The position numbers and the translations under genes are program-made. DNA of 64,000 nucleotides from Acetobacterium sp965140355 (GTDB lineage: Bacteria > Bacillota > Clostridia > Eubacteriales > Eubacteriaceae), in contig OZ223194.1 of the NCBI GenBank assembly GCA_965140355.1, forward strand, positions 62,001 to 126,000, written 5' to 3'. Shown piece by piece: positions 43,049 through 53,026 of this stretch; the stretch's first letter is position 1; every line of letters starts with the position of its first letter. Under the pieces are notes generated by a model. It had not been told where the DNA came from, did no database searches, and saw only the letters and a list, made by a program, of their open reading frames with translations.

Positions 43049-43659
43049 ATTTCAAGACCTAATTTTTGCATAATCGTTTTTAATGTATTGATTTCGGCAA
43101 ACATAATCATATTACTTTTTAAGTCATTAGTCTCTCCAAGAAAGTTTTCCTCGATAAACATTAATTTGTCACCAATTGCCCCAAATTCAATAATTGGTAC
43201 ACTCATCAATGCTCCCACCATATCGATTGCAACGTAAGGCACCGAAACCTCTATTGTTAGACCGGTCAAAGCAGAAATCGCATTGACATAAGATGAGCTT
43301 AAAATATTACCAATCTCTTTAATTCCAGAAATTTTCATTTCACTTAATCCTTCTTGATCATCTTCCCCAACTAAAATCGTCATGATGCTTTGCGCATCTT
43401 CGACGTTAAGCAAAAACATGATCATTCCGTTAGCATCACCACTGAAATTAATTAGCACCGCTACGGTCATCTTTTCGGCTCCGCCGAGGTTTGCCACCGC
43501 CTCATCAAAGCCTGTAATGCGAACACTGGGGACACTCATATCTACCTTTTCATCTAAAATAGTAGCCAACGCTGTGGCCGCATTTCCCGCCCCAATATTT
43601 CCAATTTCACGAAGCATATCGATTTGCATTTCGTTTAGTTCATCATAATTCTCGAACAA
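43045..43659 (-). CDS. cheC: CheY-P phosphatase CheC
   Basis: CheC dephosphorylates CheY-P and is stimulated by CheD. The 204 residues have two pseudo-repeats with the active-site pattern E-x3-N: REIGNIGAGNAATALATI and KEIGNILSSSYVNAISAL. Coupled to cheD by overlap. FliY at 53447 carries related sites, so two CheC-type phosphatases exist here. Confidence 0.95.
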   Translation of the reverse strand: MFENYDELNEMQIDMLREIGNIGAGNAATALATILDEKVDMSVPSVRITGFDEAVANLGGAEKMTVAVLINFSGDANGMIMFLLNVEDAQSIMTILVGEDDQEGLSEMKISGIKEIGNILSSSYVNAISALTGLTIEVSVPYVAIDMVGALMSVPIIEFGAIGDKLMFIEENFLGETNDLKSNMIMFAEINTLKTIMQKLGLEI

Positions 43660-43691
43660 AGTTCTACCTCTTTCTTTTCAGATATTCCAAC

Positions 43692-45131
43692 TTACATCAT
43701 CCCAGTGACAATCTCATCGTTATCCCAATAGATTTTACAATGCTCCAAAGCATCTAACTCAAATTGAAATAGCATATCCCCAAAATATATTTTAGTCCCC
43801 CGGTAAAGTTTTCGTTTGACTGAAACAGATCCAAAATAATTGTTAATTGCTTTCACTTCGACTTGTTGTTTTGCTTCAATCGTCTTCGCAATCTCTCTTT
43901 TTAATGACAATACCTGCTTATCAATTTCTTTTTTTATCCCCGAAATTTGTTTCATCGCCGGGTTATCGTGTTTTCGATTCAAGATATTCTTTTTCTCCTG
44001 GGCTAAAAGCAAACTATTAACTTGATTTTCTTTTTCGTAGGATTCTTCCAATTGTGTTCTGAATTCCTGTTCCTCTTTATTAAGCCTCGCAATTTCAGCT
44101 TCATCAACCACTTTATCGCCAATTATCCGGATAATCGTCGGATATTCACGGTCGTTACCAATATTTTTCGCGATCAGTTCTCCCGCTAGTTGAATTTCCC
44201 CACCGATAATAAGTTCTTTGGTTCCTGATAAAAAAATATTTCCCTTGCAAGTTATCTTACCATCAATAATGTAGTCAACGGTAATATCACCTTCGACACT
44301 CAACACCGCGTTTTCAATATAATTACAGCGTAAGTCTTTGCCAACTTTAACCTTTCCCGAACTACCACCGTAAATGCCTTTGGCAATAGCAACGTTTCCG
44401 GCCGCTTCTATTTTCGCATCTTCAACAACACCTTTGATTATAATATTGCCCCCGGCTTTAACTGAAAAGCCACTGCTGACGTCCCCATCAATGGTAACAT
44501 CCCCAGAAAAATCGATGTTGCCAGTCGAAAAATCAATATTTTTTGAAATATGTAACATCTCATTAATATTGATCGTATTAACAAATTTTACAATTCCATC
44601 ACAATCGGCAATTAGTAACGTTTCATCTTCATTTAGACTCGTATTTTTCCCTACCGGTACAAATGGCTTTTTACCTTTTTTTGCCGGGATCGGTTCACCC
44701 AAAATATTAGTTCCATCAGTGCCATCTTTTTCTTTGACAATTTCACATAAAACTTGACCTTTTTCAACCATCTGAAAGTAGTTAAGGTTTTTATAGTCGA
44801 CGCGATTTTCTCCGCCATATTCTGGTTTATACTCTGAATCTTTTTTGATAAATAATTTAACTGTCCCATTTTCTCCGTCAACCGGCTCTTCAGCCACCGC
44901 AACTTTGATTCTGATATTAAAAATTGGTCGTTGTGCCAGTTTTTCAACTGCACTTTCAATAATACCATACACAATTAAATTTTCTTTTAATGCGCTCAGG
45001 AATTGCTCCTTCGTAAACGTCGTGCAACCCTCTTCGTTTTTTTCTAATTTGATAAACCCTTGTTTTTTATCGTCGCTAATGCTGACTTCAATCAATTTTT
45101 CACATGCTACTTTCTTATTCTCCTCGCTCAT
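43692..45131 (-). CDS. FapA family protein (flagellar assembly protein A, DUF342)
   Basis: About 479 residues from the ATG at 45129-45131, with GGGGA upstream. The N-terminal domain precedes a right-handed beta-helix region with repeats (NIDFSGDVTIDGDVSSGFSV, GNIIIKGVVEDAKIEAAGNV in part, GDITVDYIIDG), then a C-terminal coiled coil of about 90 residues. FapA proteins are common in Gram-positive flagellar operons but their role is not well defined. It sits between flgG and cheC. Confidence 0.88.
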   Translation of the reverse strand: MSEENKKVACEKLIEVSISDDKKQGFIKLEKNEEGCTTFTKEQFLSALKENLIVYGIIESAVEKLAQRPIFNIRIKVAVAEEPVDGENGTVKLFIKKDSEYKPEYGGENRVDYKNLNYFQMVEKGQVLCEIVKEKDGTDGTNILGEPIPAKKGKKPFVPVGKNTSLNEDETLLIADCDGIVKFVNTININEMLHISKNIDFSTGNIDFSGDVTIDGDVSSGFSVKAGGNIIIKGVVEDAKIEAAGNVAIAKGIYGGSSGKVKVGKDLRCNYIENAVLSVEGDITVDYIIDGKITCKGNIFLSGTKELIIGGEIQLAGELIAKNIGNDREYPTIIRIIGDKVVDEAEIARLNKEEQEFRTQLEESYEKENQVNSLLLAQEKKNILNRKHDNPAMKQISGIKKEIDKQVLSLKREIAKTIEAKQQVEVKAINNYFGSVSVKRKLYRGTKIYFGDMLFQFELDALEHCKIYWDNDEIVTGMM

Positions 45132-45180
45132 AAACATCCCCTTTTCGCTATTCACTGACTAAACACCTTTAACGCTACTA

Positions 45181-45882
45181 CTATCTCAGCTGATTAACCG
45201 TTTTTTCCATTTCATCAGTGGATTGTAAGATTCTTGAATTAAATGAAAAGGCACTATTTGCTTCCAGTACTTTTACCATTTCCGTTGCCGAATCGGTAGC
45301 TGATGATTCCAGATATCCGGTTCTTAAAATACTAACATTGTCAATTTGCGGTTGTCCCGATCGATTGGTTTGAGCAAATTGGTTACCACCTAGTAATTCC
45401 AGTCCATAGGCATTCGGAAAAGAAAATATGCCGATCTCTTCACTTTCATAACCAGCGGTAACATTCAGGGGATTACGATCCTTTCCCAAGACATAATTTC
45501 CCACGACATCAACAAGAAACTTTTGGTCGCCTTCAACACTGATATGAAACACCCCGTCTCGAGTATATGTCGTGAGATTGGTTTCTCTGTTCAAAACGCC
45601 AAAAAAACCATCGCCATCAATGGCGCAATCCAGCTCTCGTCGCGTCGGTTCCAGCTCTCCTTGCGTAAAATCGATACCGACTTTTTGTACCTTAGCGCCG
45701 TGCCCGGTGCTGATTTGGGTTCCGGCACCACCATCAATATTTTCGTACAATAATGACGCAAATGCTGTAACCTGCGGTTTAAATCCCAAGGTGTTAATAT
45801 TCGCGACATTATTACCAATTGTATTAAGGGCATTCTGTTGCGCAATCATACCGGTTTTTGCGGCATAAAATCCTCTTATCAT
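45181..45882 (-). CDS. flgG: Flagellar rod/hook-basal body protein (FlgG-type)
   Basis: A distal rod protein of about 233 residues from the ATG at 45880-45882, with AAGGAG well placed (the ATG at 45915 lacks one). The N-terminal rod motif is NALNTIGNNVANINTLGFK. The C-terminus LEANSAFSFNSRILQSTDEM is typical. It pairs with the gene upstream as FlgF/FlgG; which of the two is FlgF and which FlgG is not certain (the Bacillus equivalents are FlhO and FlhP). Confidence 0.85.
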   Translation of the reverse strand: MIRGFYAAKTGMIAQQNALNTIGNNVANINTLGFKPQVTAFASLLYENIDGGAGTQISTGHGAKVQKVGIDFTQGELEPTRRELDCAIDGDGFFGVLNRETNLTTYTRDGVFHISVEGDQKFLVDVVGNYVLGKDRNPLNVTAGYESEEIGIFSFPNAYGLELLGGNQFAQTNRSGQPQIDNVSILRTGYLESSATDSATEMVKVLEANSAFSFNSRILQSTDEMEKTVNQLR

Positions 45883-45970
45883 AAAATTCTCCTTGTGCTT
45901 GCTCAGAACCTTCAAAATTTAGCGATCTTGCTAAGTCTAAATAGGCCTGATCTAATTTGTTATTTGATTA

Positions 45971-46732
45971 TTAACCTACTTTTCCAATTGTATTTGATGC
46001 GATCTCACTGATTCGATCAAATATTTTCAACATTTGTGTACATGAAGTAAAATTATTCTGTTTAGAAATCATATCACTCATTTGACTCGTCATATCGACG
46101 TTTGATTCTTCCAATCGTTCCTGATAAAGAATATAGGTTCCCTCCGGTGCCACCTGAAAACCGGTAGCACTCTGAAAATATCCTTCTCCAATTGGGGTTA
46201 GATCAGCGGGATTGGCAACCATCGAAATGTTAATTCGATCGACTATGACATCATTTTGCCTGATTACGCCGTTTGGTTCCAGCTTAAAATCACTGCCCGC
46301 TAATCGGATCGGTTGATTAGCCGTATTTAAAACCTGTCCCACTCCCGGCAAGATCAAAAATCCTTGTTCGTCCACTTCAAATTGCCCGTTTCGCGTTAAG
46401 ACTTGTCCATTAGCAGGATTTTGGATCACAAAAAATCCTTGCCCTTGAATCGCTAGATCGACACTTCGATGTGTTTCCGTAAAACTTCCCTGAGTAAAAT
46501 CAATATATTGCTCCGCATTAACCGTGATATAAGCGCCTGGGCCAATATCGGTTTGTGCAATTTGGGGATCCAAACTCATTCGTGAAATCATGTAATCCCC
46601 AAAAGTCGACTGGATCGTTGATTGACTTTTATAACCGGCCGTTCTGACATTTGCCACATTCTGAGCCAGTACACTGATCGCCTTTTGTCCAGACAACATT
46701 CCCGCTGCTGCTGAATAAGATCCTCTATCCAT
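45971..46732 (-). CDS. flgF: Flagellar rod/hook-basal body protein (FlgF-type)
   Basis: A 253-residue rod protein starting MDRGSYSAAAGMLSGQ, with motif ISVLAQNVANVRTAGYKSQ and a C-terminal SNVDMTSQMSDMISKQNNF helix. It lies between sigD and the second rod gene, 57 bp after sigD. Rod proteins are exported before the hook. Assignment as FlgF over FlgG follows gene order only. Confidence 0.83.
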   Translation of the reverse strand: MDRGSYSAAAGMLSGQKAISVLAQNVANVRTAGYKSQSTIQSTFGDYMISRMSLDPQIAQTDIGPGAYITVNAEQYIDFTQGSFTETHRSVDLAIQGQGFFVIQNPANGQVLTRNGQFEVDEQGFLILPGVGQVLNTANQPIRLAGSDFKLEPNGVIRQNDVIVDRINISMVANPADLTPIGEGYFQSATGFQVAPEGTYILYQERLEESNVDMTSQMSDMISKQNNFTSCTQMLKIFDRISEIASNTIGKVG

Positions 46733-46789
46733 TCTTGTACCTCCTTTATTTTGTCTGTTTAATGGTATTAAAACGATTAAACTCTCTAT

Positions 46790-47623
46790 TTAGTAATTCT
46801 TTAAGCGATTACGCATTTTTATCATAGCCTGTGAATGTATTTGTGAAACACGCGATTCGGTAACACCAATTATCTCAGCGATTTCTTTTAATTTTAGATT
46901 TTCATAATAGTAAAGTGAAACAACCAATCGTTCTTTTTCTTTTAGCTGGTCAATTGCTTCGCCCAATTTTATTTTTAATTCATCAAATAGAAGCGTTGAT
47001 TCGGGTGAATCATCTGAACGTTGTTCCGTGATCAGTGGTGAAACTTCCATCATTTTTTCATTAATTGCTTCTTCATAAGAAAGAACAATCGAATTGTGTC
47101 GTTGCTGCAGAATTTTTTGAAGATTCGCCTCAGAAATACCCATTTTTTCGGCAATCTCGGCTTCTGTTGGTTCTCTATTTAAAGTTGCATATAATTCTCC
47201 GTGAGTTTCTTCCAAAACCCGTGATAGGCTCCTTTGACTACGAGGAACCCAATCCTGTTTACGCATAAAATCGATCACCGAACCACGAATTTTCAAAGTT
47301 GCAAAAGTTTCGAATTTATTTCCCATATCTGGATTGAACTTTTCAACGGCATCAATTAAAACAATCATTCCCTGGTTGACCATATCATCAAGTTGCCCAA
47401 AATTGTTATAACTTCCTTTAAATCGCAAGACAATTTTTTTTACCAGATCACTATAATAAAGAACTATTTCATTTCGTAGCTCGGTATTTCGTTGCTCTTT
47501 ATATAACTGCCAAAGTTCCATAATTTGTTCATCTTCTTTATTCTCAGCTAACAAATTTTCAATTGGCTCTTCATTATCTTCGTCAATATGATTATTCTCT
47601 TTTTTTAATTCTACAACATTCAT
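46790..47623 (-). CDS. sigD: RNA polymerase sigma-28 factor (FliA/SigD)
   Basis: The late-flagellar sigma factor, about 277 residues from the ATG at 47621-47623, with GAGGAGAG just upstream. Region 2 (FNPDMGNKFETFATLKIRGSV, in part), region 3, and region 4 with IAEIIGVTESRVSQIHSQAM are all clear. It has an acidic N-terminal extension of about 40 residues. It should recognise the sigma-28 sites found upstream of flagellin, fliD and the fliK-like operon, and be inhibited by FlgM at 38405-38713. It follows flhA directly. Confidence 0.95.
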   Translation of the reverse strand: MNVVELKKENNHIDEDNEEPIENLLAENKEDEQIMELWQLYKEQRNTELRNEIVLYYSDLVKKIVLRFKGSYNNFGQLDDMVNQGMIVLIDAVEKFNPDMGNKFETFATLKIRGSVIDFMRKQDWVPRSQRSLSRVLEETHGELYATLNREPTEAEIAEKMGISEANLQKILQQRHNSIVLSYEEAINEKMMEVSPLITEQRSDDSPESTLLFDELKIKLGEAIDQLKEKERLVVSLYYYENLKLKEIAEIIGVTESRVSQIHSQAMIKMRNRLKNY

Positions 47624-47659
47624 TTTGACTCTCCTCAATCTTTAAAGGATTTTCGTTGA

Positions 47660-49720
47660 TCAACCTTCCAACTTTATCATTCCAATTACTTGTATTTGGA
47701 TATTTGTATCTATTTCATTAAAAGAAAGTATGGTTAAATCTGCCATAAATTGTTCAATTAAACGCTTAAAATAAATACGCACAATCGGTGAAGTAAGAAT
47801 AATTGAATGATCAATAATGTCTTTTACCTTCTCAATCTGCTCAGTAACTTTTTCGACTATGGTTTGAACAACCTGTGGGTCAATCGCGAGGTAAGTTCCA
47901 TGTTCATTTTTCTTTGCTGAGTTTAAAATAATCGTTTCAATTTCCTGATCCAAGGCGATCACTTTAATGCTGTTACCATCGGTATATTTTCTGGTAATCG
48001 TCCTTTTTAATTTCTGTCGAACGTATTCCGTAAGCATATCGGTATCTTTGATATTAACACCGTGGTCACCCAAAGTTTCAAGGATGCTTTCTAAGTCTCT
48101 AATTGGAATTCCTTCATTTAACAAATTAATAAGAACTTTTTGAAAATCCGCTATCGAAATAATATTGGGTATGACATCATTTACAATTGCTGGATTGGTT
48201 TTTGATACATTTTCTAATAACGTATTAATATCTTGCCGGCTTAATAATTCATGCATATGTTTCTTAATGACTTCCGACATATGGGTAACAATCACCGAGA
48301 GCGCATCAATGACTGTATAGCCGTACACTTCTGCCAGTTCTTTTTCATTTTCGGTAATCCATTTTCCTTTAATCCCATAGGCTGGTTCAATCGTTTCAAT
48401 CCCGTCGATCGGTTCGCTGGTATTCGACGGATCAAGCGCCAGATAATAGCCAACCAAAACTTCACCTTTGGCGATTTCTTCACCTTTTATTTTAATGACA
48501 TATTGATTGGGATTGATTAAACCATTATCTCTCAATCTGACGGTCGGAATGACTACTCCCATATCCATAGCAAATTGCTTCCTGAAGATGACAATCCGAT
48601 CGATGAAATTACCGGAGCTGCCTTCATCAACCATCGGTAGCAATGAATAGCCAAACTCCATTTCGATCGGTTCTACGCCAATTATATCATAAACATTATC
48701 AATATTTCTGTAAAAATCAACTTCACTGCTTTCTTCCTGAATGAGTTGGGTCATTTGTTCGGTTTCATCCGTCACTACTTTTACTCGAGACCGTCTGATC
48801 AACACTAGCCCCAGTCCACTTAACATCATTGCCAAAATCAAAATTTGTAGTGCCGGTGCTCCTGGAATAAAAGCCATTGCTGAGATAACAATCCCAGCGA
48901 TTACTAAAACCTGCGGCTGTGATAATAATTGATTTCTAACATCAACATTTAAGTTGTTTTCAGATGCCGCACGGGTGACAATCATTGCCGTTGCGACCGA
49001 AATCATCAGTGCCGGTACTTGGCTAACCAAACCATCCCCAACTGTCGCAATAGAATAAACGGTAATGACTTCAGTAATTGCCATTCCCCCCTGAACCATC
49101 CCAATGACAGTCCCGGCCACAAGGTTAATCACGGCTATGATCATCGAAGCGATGGCATCACCTTTTACCAGTTTTGTAGCCCCATCCATTGATCCATAAA
49201 ACTCAGCTTCATTCTGAATTTTCAAACGTCGTTCTTTTGCTTCGATGTCGGTTATGGCCCCAGAACTCAAATCAGCATCAATTGACATTTGTTTACCGGG
49301 CATCGCGTCCAATGTAAACCGTGCCGATACTTCAGAAATTCGTTCAGCCCCTTTAGTAATAACAATAAACTGAACAATAACGATAATTAAAAATACAATA
49401 AATCCAACAATGGCATTACCACCTAATACAAAAGCACCAAAAGTTGCAATAACCTGTCCCGCTGCGCCACCATTTGAAAGAATCAGTCTGGTTGAGGAAA
49501 TATTGAGTGCTAATCTCAATAAGGTTGTAATTAATAGCATTGACGGAAAGATTGAAAAATCCAGCGGACCTTTTATATACATTGTTGTTAAGAGAATAAT
49601 CAAAGATATTGAAATATTTAAAATAAACATAAAGTCCAGAATAAATGGCGGTAGTGGTATAATAATGAGCGCAATTGTCATTATTACAAAAGCAACAACA
49701 AGATTTTGAACGATTTTCAT
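47660..49720 (-). CDS. flhA: Flagellar export gate protein FlhA
   Basis: The large export-gate membrane protein, 686 residues. Eight transmembrane helices fill the N-terminal half, with LDAMPGKQMSIDADL the conserved cytoplasmic-loop motif. The C-terminal half is the soluble substrate-docking ring. It overlaps flhB by 4 bp and is followed directly by sigD, without flhF or flhG. Confidence 0.97.
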   Translation of the reverse strand: MKIVQNLVVAFVIMTIALIIIPLPPFILDFMFILNISISLIILLTTMYIKGPLDFSIFPSMLLITTLLRLALNISSTRLILSNGGAAGQVIATFGAFVLGGNAIVGFIVFLIIVIVQFIVITKGAERISEVSARFTLDAMPGKQMSIDADLSSGAITDIEAKERRLKIQNEAEFYGSMDGATKLVKGDAIASMIIAVINLVAGTVIGMVQGGMAITEVITVYSIATVGDGLVSQVPALMISVATAMIVTRAASENNLNVDVRNQLLSQPQVLVIAGIVISAMAFIPGAPALQILILAMMLSGLGLVLIRRSRVKVVTDETEQMTQLIQEESSEVDFYRNIDNVYDIIGVEPIEMEFGYSLLPMVDEGSSGNFIDRIVIFRKQFAMDMGVVIPTVRLRDNGLINPNQYVIKIKGEEIAKGEVLVGYYLALDPSNTSEPIDGIETIEPAYGIKGKWITENEKELAEVYGYTVIDALSVIVTHMSEVIKKHMHELLSRQDINTLLENVSKTNPAIVNDVIPNIISIADFQKVLINLLNEGIPIRDLESILETLGDHGVNIKDTDMLTEYVRQKLKRTITRKYTDGNSIKVIALDQEIETIILNSAKKNEHGTYLAIDPQVVQTIVEKVTEQIEKVKDIIDHSIILTSPIVRIYFKRLIEQFMADLTILSFNEIDTNIQIQVIGMIKLEG

Positions 49721-50784
49721 GAAAAATTTTCCTTCTTTTTATTACTGTAAACCCAAGCCATTAATTCTGCTACAGCTTTGTAAAGTTCTGCCGGTATATA
49801 GTCATTAATATCAACTAATTCATACAAACCTCTGGCTAACGGTTTGTTTTCCTTAATCAAAATCCCATTGTCTTCGCCGGCTTTGACAATACGCAAGGCA
49901 ATAAGGTCTTTACCTTTTGCCAATACCATTGGCGCAACGTCATGATCCATATCATATTTTAATGCCACGGCGTAATGGGTTGGATTTCTGACAATTACAT
50001 CGGCCTGAGGCACCATTTGCATCATCCGGCTCATGCTCATTTCACGTTGTTTCTGTTTGATTTTTCCCTTAATTTCAGGATTTCCTTCGGTCTGTTTATA
50101 TTCGTCTTTAACTTCCTGCTTGGTCATTTTTAATTTTTTTTCATAGTCATAACGCTGGTAAGCATAATCCAAAATTGCCACAACCGCAAAAATCATACTG
50201 ATGGTCCTCACCATCGAAATCGTCTCAGCTCTCATAAACATCATATTTGAATCAATTCTTGTTGTTAGCATATCGGGAACCATTGGAATAATTCCTAAAA
50301 TAATCGAATAAATCATCCCAATAATCAAAACTACCTTAACTAATGATTTTAACAGTTCGACTACTGATCTTAAAGAAAACATCCGTTTAATTCCGGACAG
50401 CGGATTGATCCGATTAAATTTAGGTTTTAACGCATCTCCCGTTACCAAGAATCCCGTTTGCACCCCAGACATAATAATTGCGACAATCATAACTACGATT
50501 GCAATAGGGAGCACCGATACTAAAAAAATAATTGCCGCTTCCCTAAAAAGCTGATTAATTGTCTCAACTGATAGTGATTGGAAGTTTAAAATATTGCTCA
50601 TTTGCTCAATATAACAATTTTTTATCTGTTGATAAATAAAAGGCACCATCAAATTCAATAAAAAAAATGCTACAAATAATAAAACCACACTCACTACGTC
50701 TTTACTTTGAAAGGTGTTTCCTTTTTTACGTTCGTCTCGTCGTTTTTTGGGAGTCGCTTTTTCTGTTTTTTCTGATCCCGCCAT
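49717..50784 (-). CDS. flhB: Flagellar export switch protein FlhB
   Basis: FlhB changes export specificity from rod/hook to filament proteins by self-cleavage. The 355 residues have four transmembrane helices and a cytoplasmic tail with the NPTH cleavage site at 267-270. It overlaps flhA by 4 bp. The tail-only paralogue at 13914-14294 lacks this motif. Confidence 0.97.
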   Translation of the reverse strand: MAGSEKTEKATPKKRRDERKKGNTFQSKDVVSVVLLFVAFFLLNLMVPFIYQQIKNCYIEQMSNILNFQSLSVETINQLFREAAIIFLVSVLPIAIVVMIVAIIMSGVQTGFLVTGDALKPKFNRINPLSGIKRMFSLRSVVELLKSLVKVVLIIGMIYSIILGIIPMVPDMLTTRIDSNMMFMRAETISMVRTISMIFAVVAILDYAYQRYDYEKKLKMTKQEVKDEYKQTEGNPEIKGKIKQKQREMSMSRMMQMVPQADVIVRNPTHYAVALKYDMDHDVAPMVLAKGKDLIALRIVKAGEDNGILIKENKPLARGLYELVDINDYIPAELYKAVAELMAWVYSNKKKENFS

Positions 50785-50806
50785 TATTTTCTCCGATTAT
50801 TTTTGA

Positions 50807-51583
50807 TTATATAAAAAATGTCAACACTTGATTTATTTTCTCCATCATCAAAAAATTCATTTGTGTCATAAAATTGGCCAATGTAGGAATTAATGTAAAA
50901 ATAACAATTAAACCAATAAAAACTTTTATCTGAATATTAATAACAAAAACATTAATGTTCGGAACCAATCGCATTAAAATTCCCACCGCAAATTCAGCAA
51001 TAATTTCTGTTACAATAATTGGCAGGGATAGCTGTACAGCATACAAAAAGATATAATACATCAATTCAATAAAATAAACGCCAACCCGATCGCTGACGGT
51101 GCCAAATCCTACCGGGATCACCTGAAAAGATTGAATTACTACCGAAAACAAAGCCAAATGAGCATTAGATACAAAAAAAATCAAGACAAACATGGATGTC
51201 AATAAGTTCCCCGTAACTGAAACATTCGCTTTAGTAGCCGGATCATACATCGAAGCCATACTGAGACCCATTTGCATGTCAATAATTTGCCCTCCCAATT
51301 GAAGAACAGAAAGAAACATTGACATAATAAAACCGATGACAATCCCGATTATAAAGCCTTGTAACATTGCCCCAACAAACTCAATCACCGAGTAATTGAT
51401 AACTTGAGTCGTCCCTATCTCAAAAACGGCATACAATGCAATTGCTAAGGATAAGCCCACTTTCATAATATTAGGAACGCTGTTTCTGCCAAAGATCGGA
51501 TTGAAAAAAATTACGCCTGCGGTCCTACAACTAGCTAAAAGAAAAATCAAATACTGGTTCATGTCAAATATCACAATTATCAC
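50807..51583 (-). CDS. fliR: Flagellar export protein FliR
   Basis: An integral export-gate protein, 258 residues with six hydrophobic helices, including the FliR motif QLGGQIIDMQMGLSMASMYDP. The true start is uncertain: GTG 51583 (used here), GTG 51574 or ATG 51562 are all possible. It lies between fliQ and flhB. Confidence 0.93.
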   Translation of the reverse strand: MIIVIFDMNQYLIFLLASCRTAGVIFFNPIFGRNSVPNIMKVGLSLAIALYAVFEIGTTQVINYSVIEFVGAMLQGFIIGIVIGFIMSMFLSVLQLGGQIIDMQMGLSMASMYDPATKANVSVTGNLLTSMFVLIFFVSNAHLALFSVVIQSFQVIPVGFGTVSDRVGVYFIELMYYIFLYAVQLSLPIIVTEIIAEFAVGILMRLVPNINVFVINIQIKVFIGLIVIFTLIPTLANFMTQMNFLMMEKINQVLTFFI

Positions 51584-51596
51584 CCATATTTATTTC

Positions 51597-51863
51597 TCAA
51601 ATCGTTGTAGCAATCAGTTCAAATATTCTCAATACCAAATCCGACATTTGCTGTAGCATCCAACCACCCAATAAAACAAGCATGACCGCCGTAATAACCA
51701 ATTTAGGAACAAAAGTCATCGTTTGTTCATTAATCGAAGTCGCTGCTTGAATAATTGAAATAACCAAGCCGACAAGCATACTTACCAAAAGAATTGGCGC
51801 TGCAACTTTCATTCCTGTGAAAACAGCATCTCTAAAAATCTCAATTAATTGTCCTGTTCCCAT
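51597..51863 (-). CDS. fliQ: Flagellar export protein FliQ
   Basis: A small export-gate membrane protein, 88 residues with two transmembrane helices (AAPILLVSMLVGLVISIIQA and the C-terminal LVITAVMLVLLGGWML). AATSINEQTMTFVPK is the family's conserved loop. It lies between fliP and fliR with short gaps. Confidence 0.96.
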   Translation of the reverse strand: MGTGQLIEIFRDAVFTGMKVAAPILLVSMLVGLVISIIQAATSINEQTMTFVPKLVITAVMLVLLGGWMLQQMSDLVLRIFELIATTI

Positions 51864-51877
51864 TATTAGCCCCTTTA

Positions 51878-52666
51878 TTAGTTATAGGTCATAATCAACG
51901 TTTTGACTAAAAGACCCCATCCATCCACCACCACAAACAACATAATTTTAAATGGCAATGAAATCATAACTGGCGGAAGCATCATCATCCCCATCGACAT
52001 GAGTACACTTGCTACGATCATATCAATGATTAAAAATGGAATAAATATTAAAAATCCAATCAGGAATGCCCTTTTTAATTCACTAATAATAAAGGCCGGA
52101 ATGACAATCGTTAATGGCAGTTGTTCCGGCGCCAGATTTTCAACATCTGTTTGACCAGCTTGAATTGATAAACTTTTAAACAAATCGACATCGGTATTAG
52201 TTGTTTGTTTTAACATCCATTGCTCAATTGGTGCAGTAGCCCGGTCTAGAAATTGTTGAGTATCAATGGTTCCCGCTGTATAGGGTTGTAACGCAACATT
52301 GTTAATCTCCGTTAAAACTGGTGACATCACAAAAAATGTAATAGCTACCGCCAGCCCAACCAAAATCTGATTTGGTGGTGTCTGTTGCGTTCCCAGTGCA
52401 TTTCTCAAAAAAGATAACACTATGATAATGCGCCCAAAACACGTCATCATCAACAATAGTGTTGGTACAATCGTAATCAAAGTCATCAAAACAATGATTT
52501 TTACCGTATCCGAACTCTCTCCTGCCAGTAGACCTTCGATTGAGAGTTCGGCTCCATGGGCTTTAGTTGCAGTAAGAAAAAACAAGATAGCAATGACCGG
52601 CATTATGACAAGTATTTTTTGAGCTGTCACTTTCCCTTTTTTAATTGTCGTATTTATCTTATTCAT
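51878..52666 (-). CDS. fliP: Flagellar export protein FliP
   Basis: A core export-gate protein, 262 residues. A hydrophobic N-terminal segment ending TKAHGA looks like a signal peptide, usual for FliP. The family motifs RIIIVLSFLRNALGTQQTPP and PFLIIDMIVASVLMSMGMMM are present. It overlaps fliO by 8 bp. Confidence 0.97.
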   Translation of the reverse strand: MNKINTTIKKGKVTAQKILVIMPVIAILFFLTATKAHGAELSIEGLLAGESSDTVKIIVLMTLITIVPTLLLMMTCFGRIIIVLSFLRNALGTQQTPPNQILVGLAVAITFFVMSPVLTEINNVALQPYTAGTIDTQQFLDRATAPIEQWMLKQTTNTDVDLFKSLSIQAGQTDVENLAPEQLPLTIVIPAFIISELKRAFLIGFLIFIPFLIIDMIVASVLMSMGMMMLPPVMISLPFKIMLFVVVDGWGLLVKTLIMTYN

Positions 52667-53009
52667 TCTGTTTTTCCTTTTGAGAAAATGATTTAACCAT
52701 ACTGATAAAGCTTTCTTTTGATGAGTCCTGTTTTTTTTGAAAAGTAATTGGTTTTTCTAACTCTGTTAATATTTGAATATTGTTTTCTGTTACTCCAATC
52801 AAATATTGATTTCCCTGAATATCAATAATAATAATCGAACCATTTTTTCCGACAATCAATCGCTCAACCACCTTAATATGCTGGCCATTTGAGCCGATTC
52901 TTTTTAAGAACTGATTGGCATACCATCGACTACCATAATAGGTTAAAACGATCACCCCAACGGTCCCGACAAGTGCTAGAATAATTGAAAAGACATCACT
53001 ACTACCCAC
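52659..53009 (-). CDS. fliO: Flagellar biosynthetic protein FliO/FliZ
   Basis: A 116-residue protein with one N-terminal transmembrane helix (SIILALVGTVGVIVLTYYGS) and a small cytoplasmic domain containing IKVVERLIVGKNGSIIIIDI. FliO helps assemble FliP rings. It overlaps fliP by 8 bp and follows cheY by 17 bp. Confidence 0.88.
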   Translation of the reverse strand: MGSSDVFSIILALVGTVGVIVLTYYGSRWYANQFLKRIGSNGQHIKVVERLIVGKNGSIIIIDIQGNQYLIGVTENNIQILTELEKPITFQKKQDSSKESFISMVKSFSQKEKQNE

Positions 53010-53026
53010 TTTGGACCCGCTTCCTG

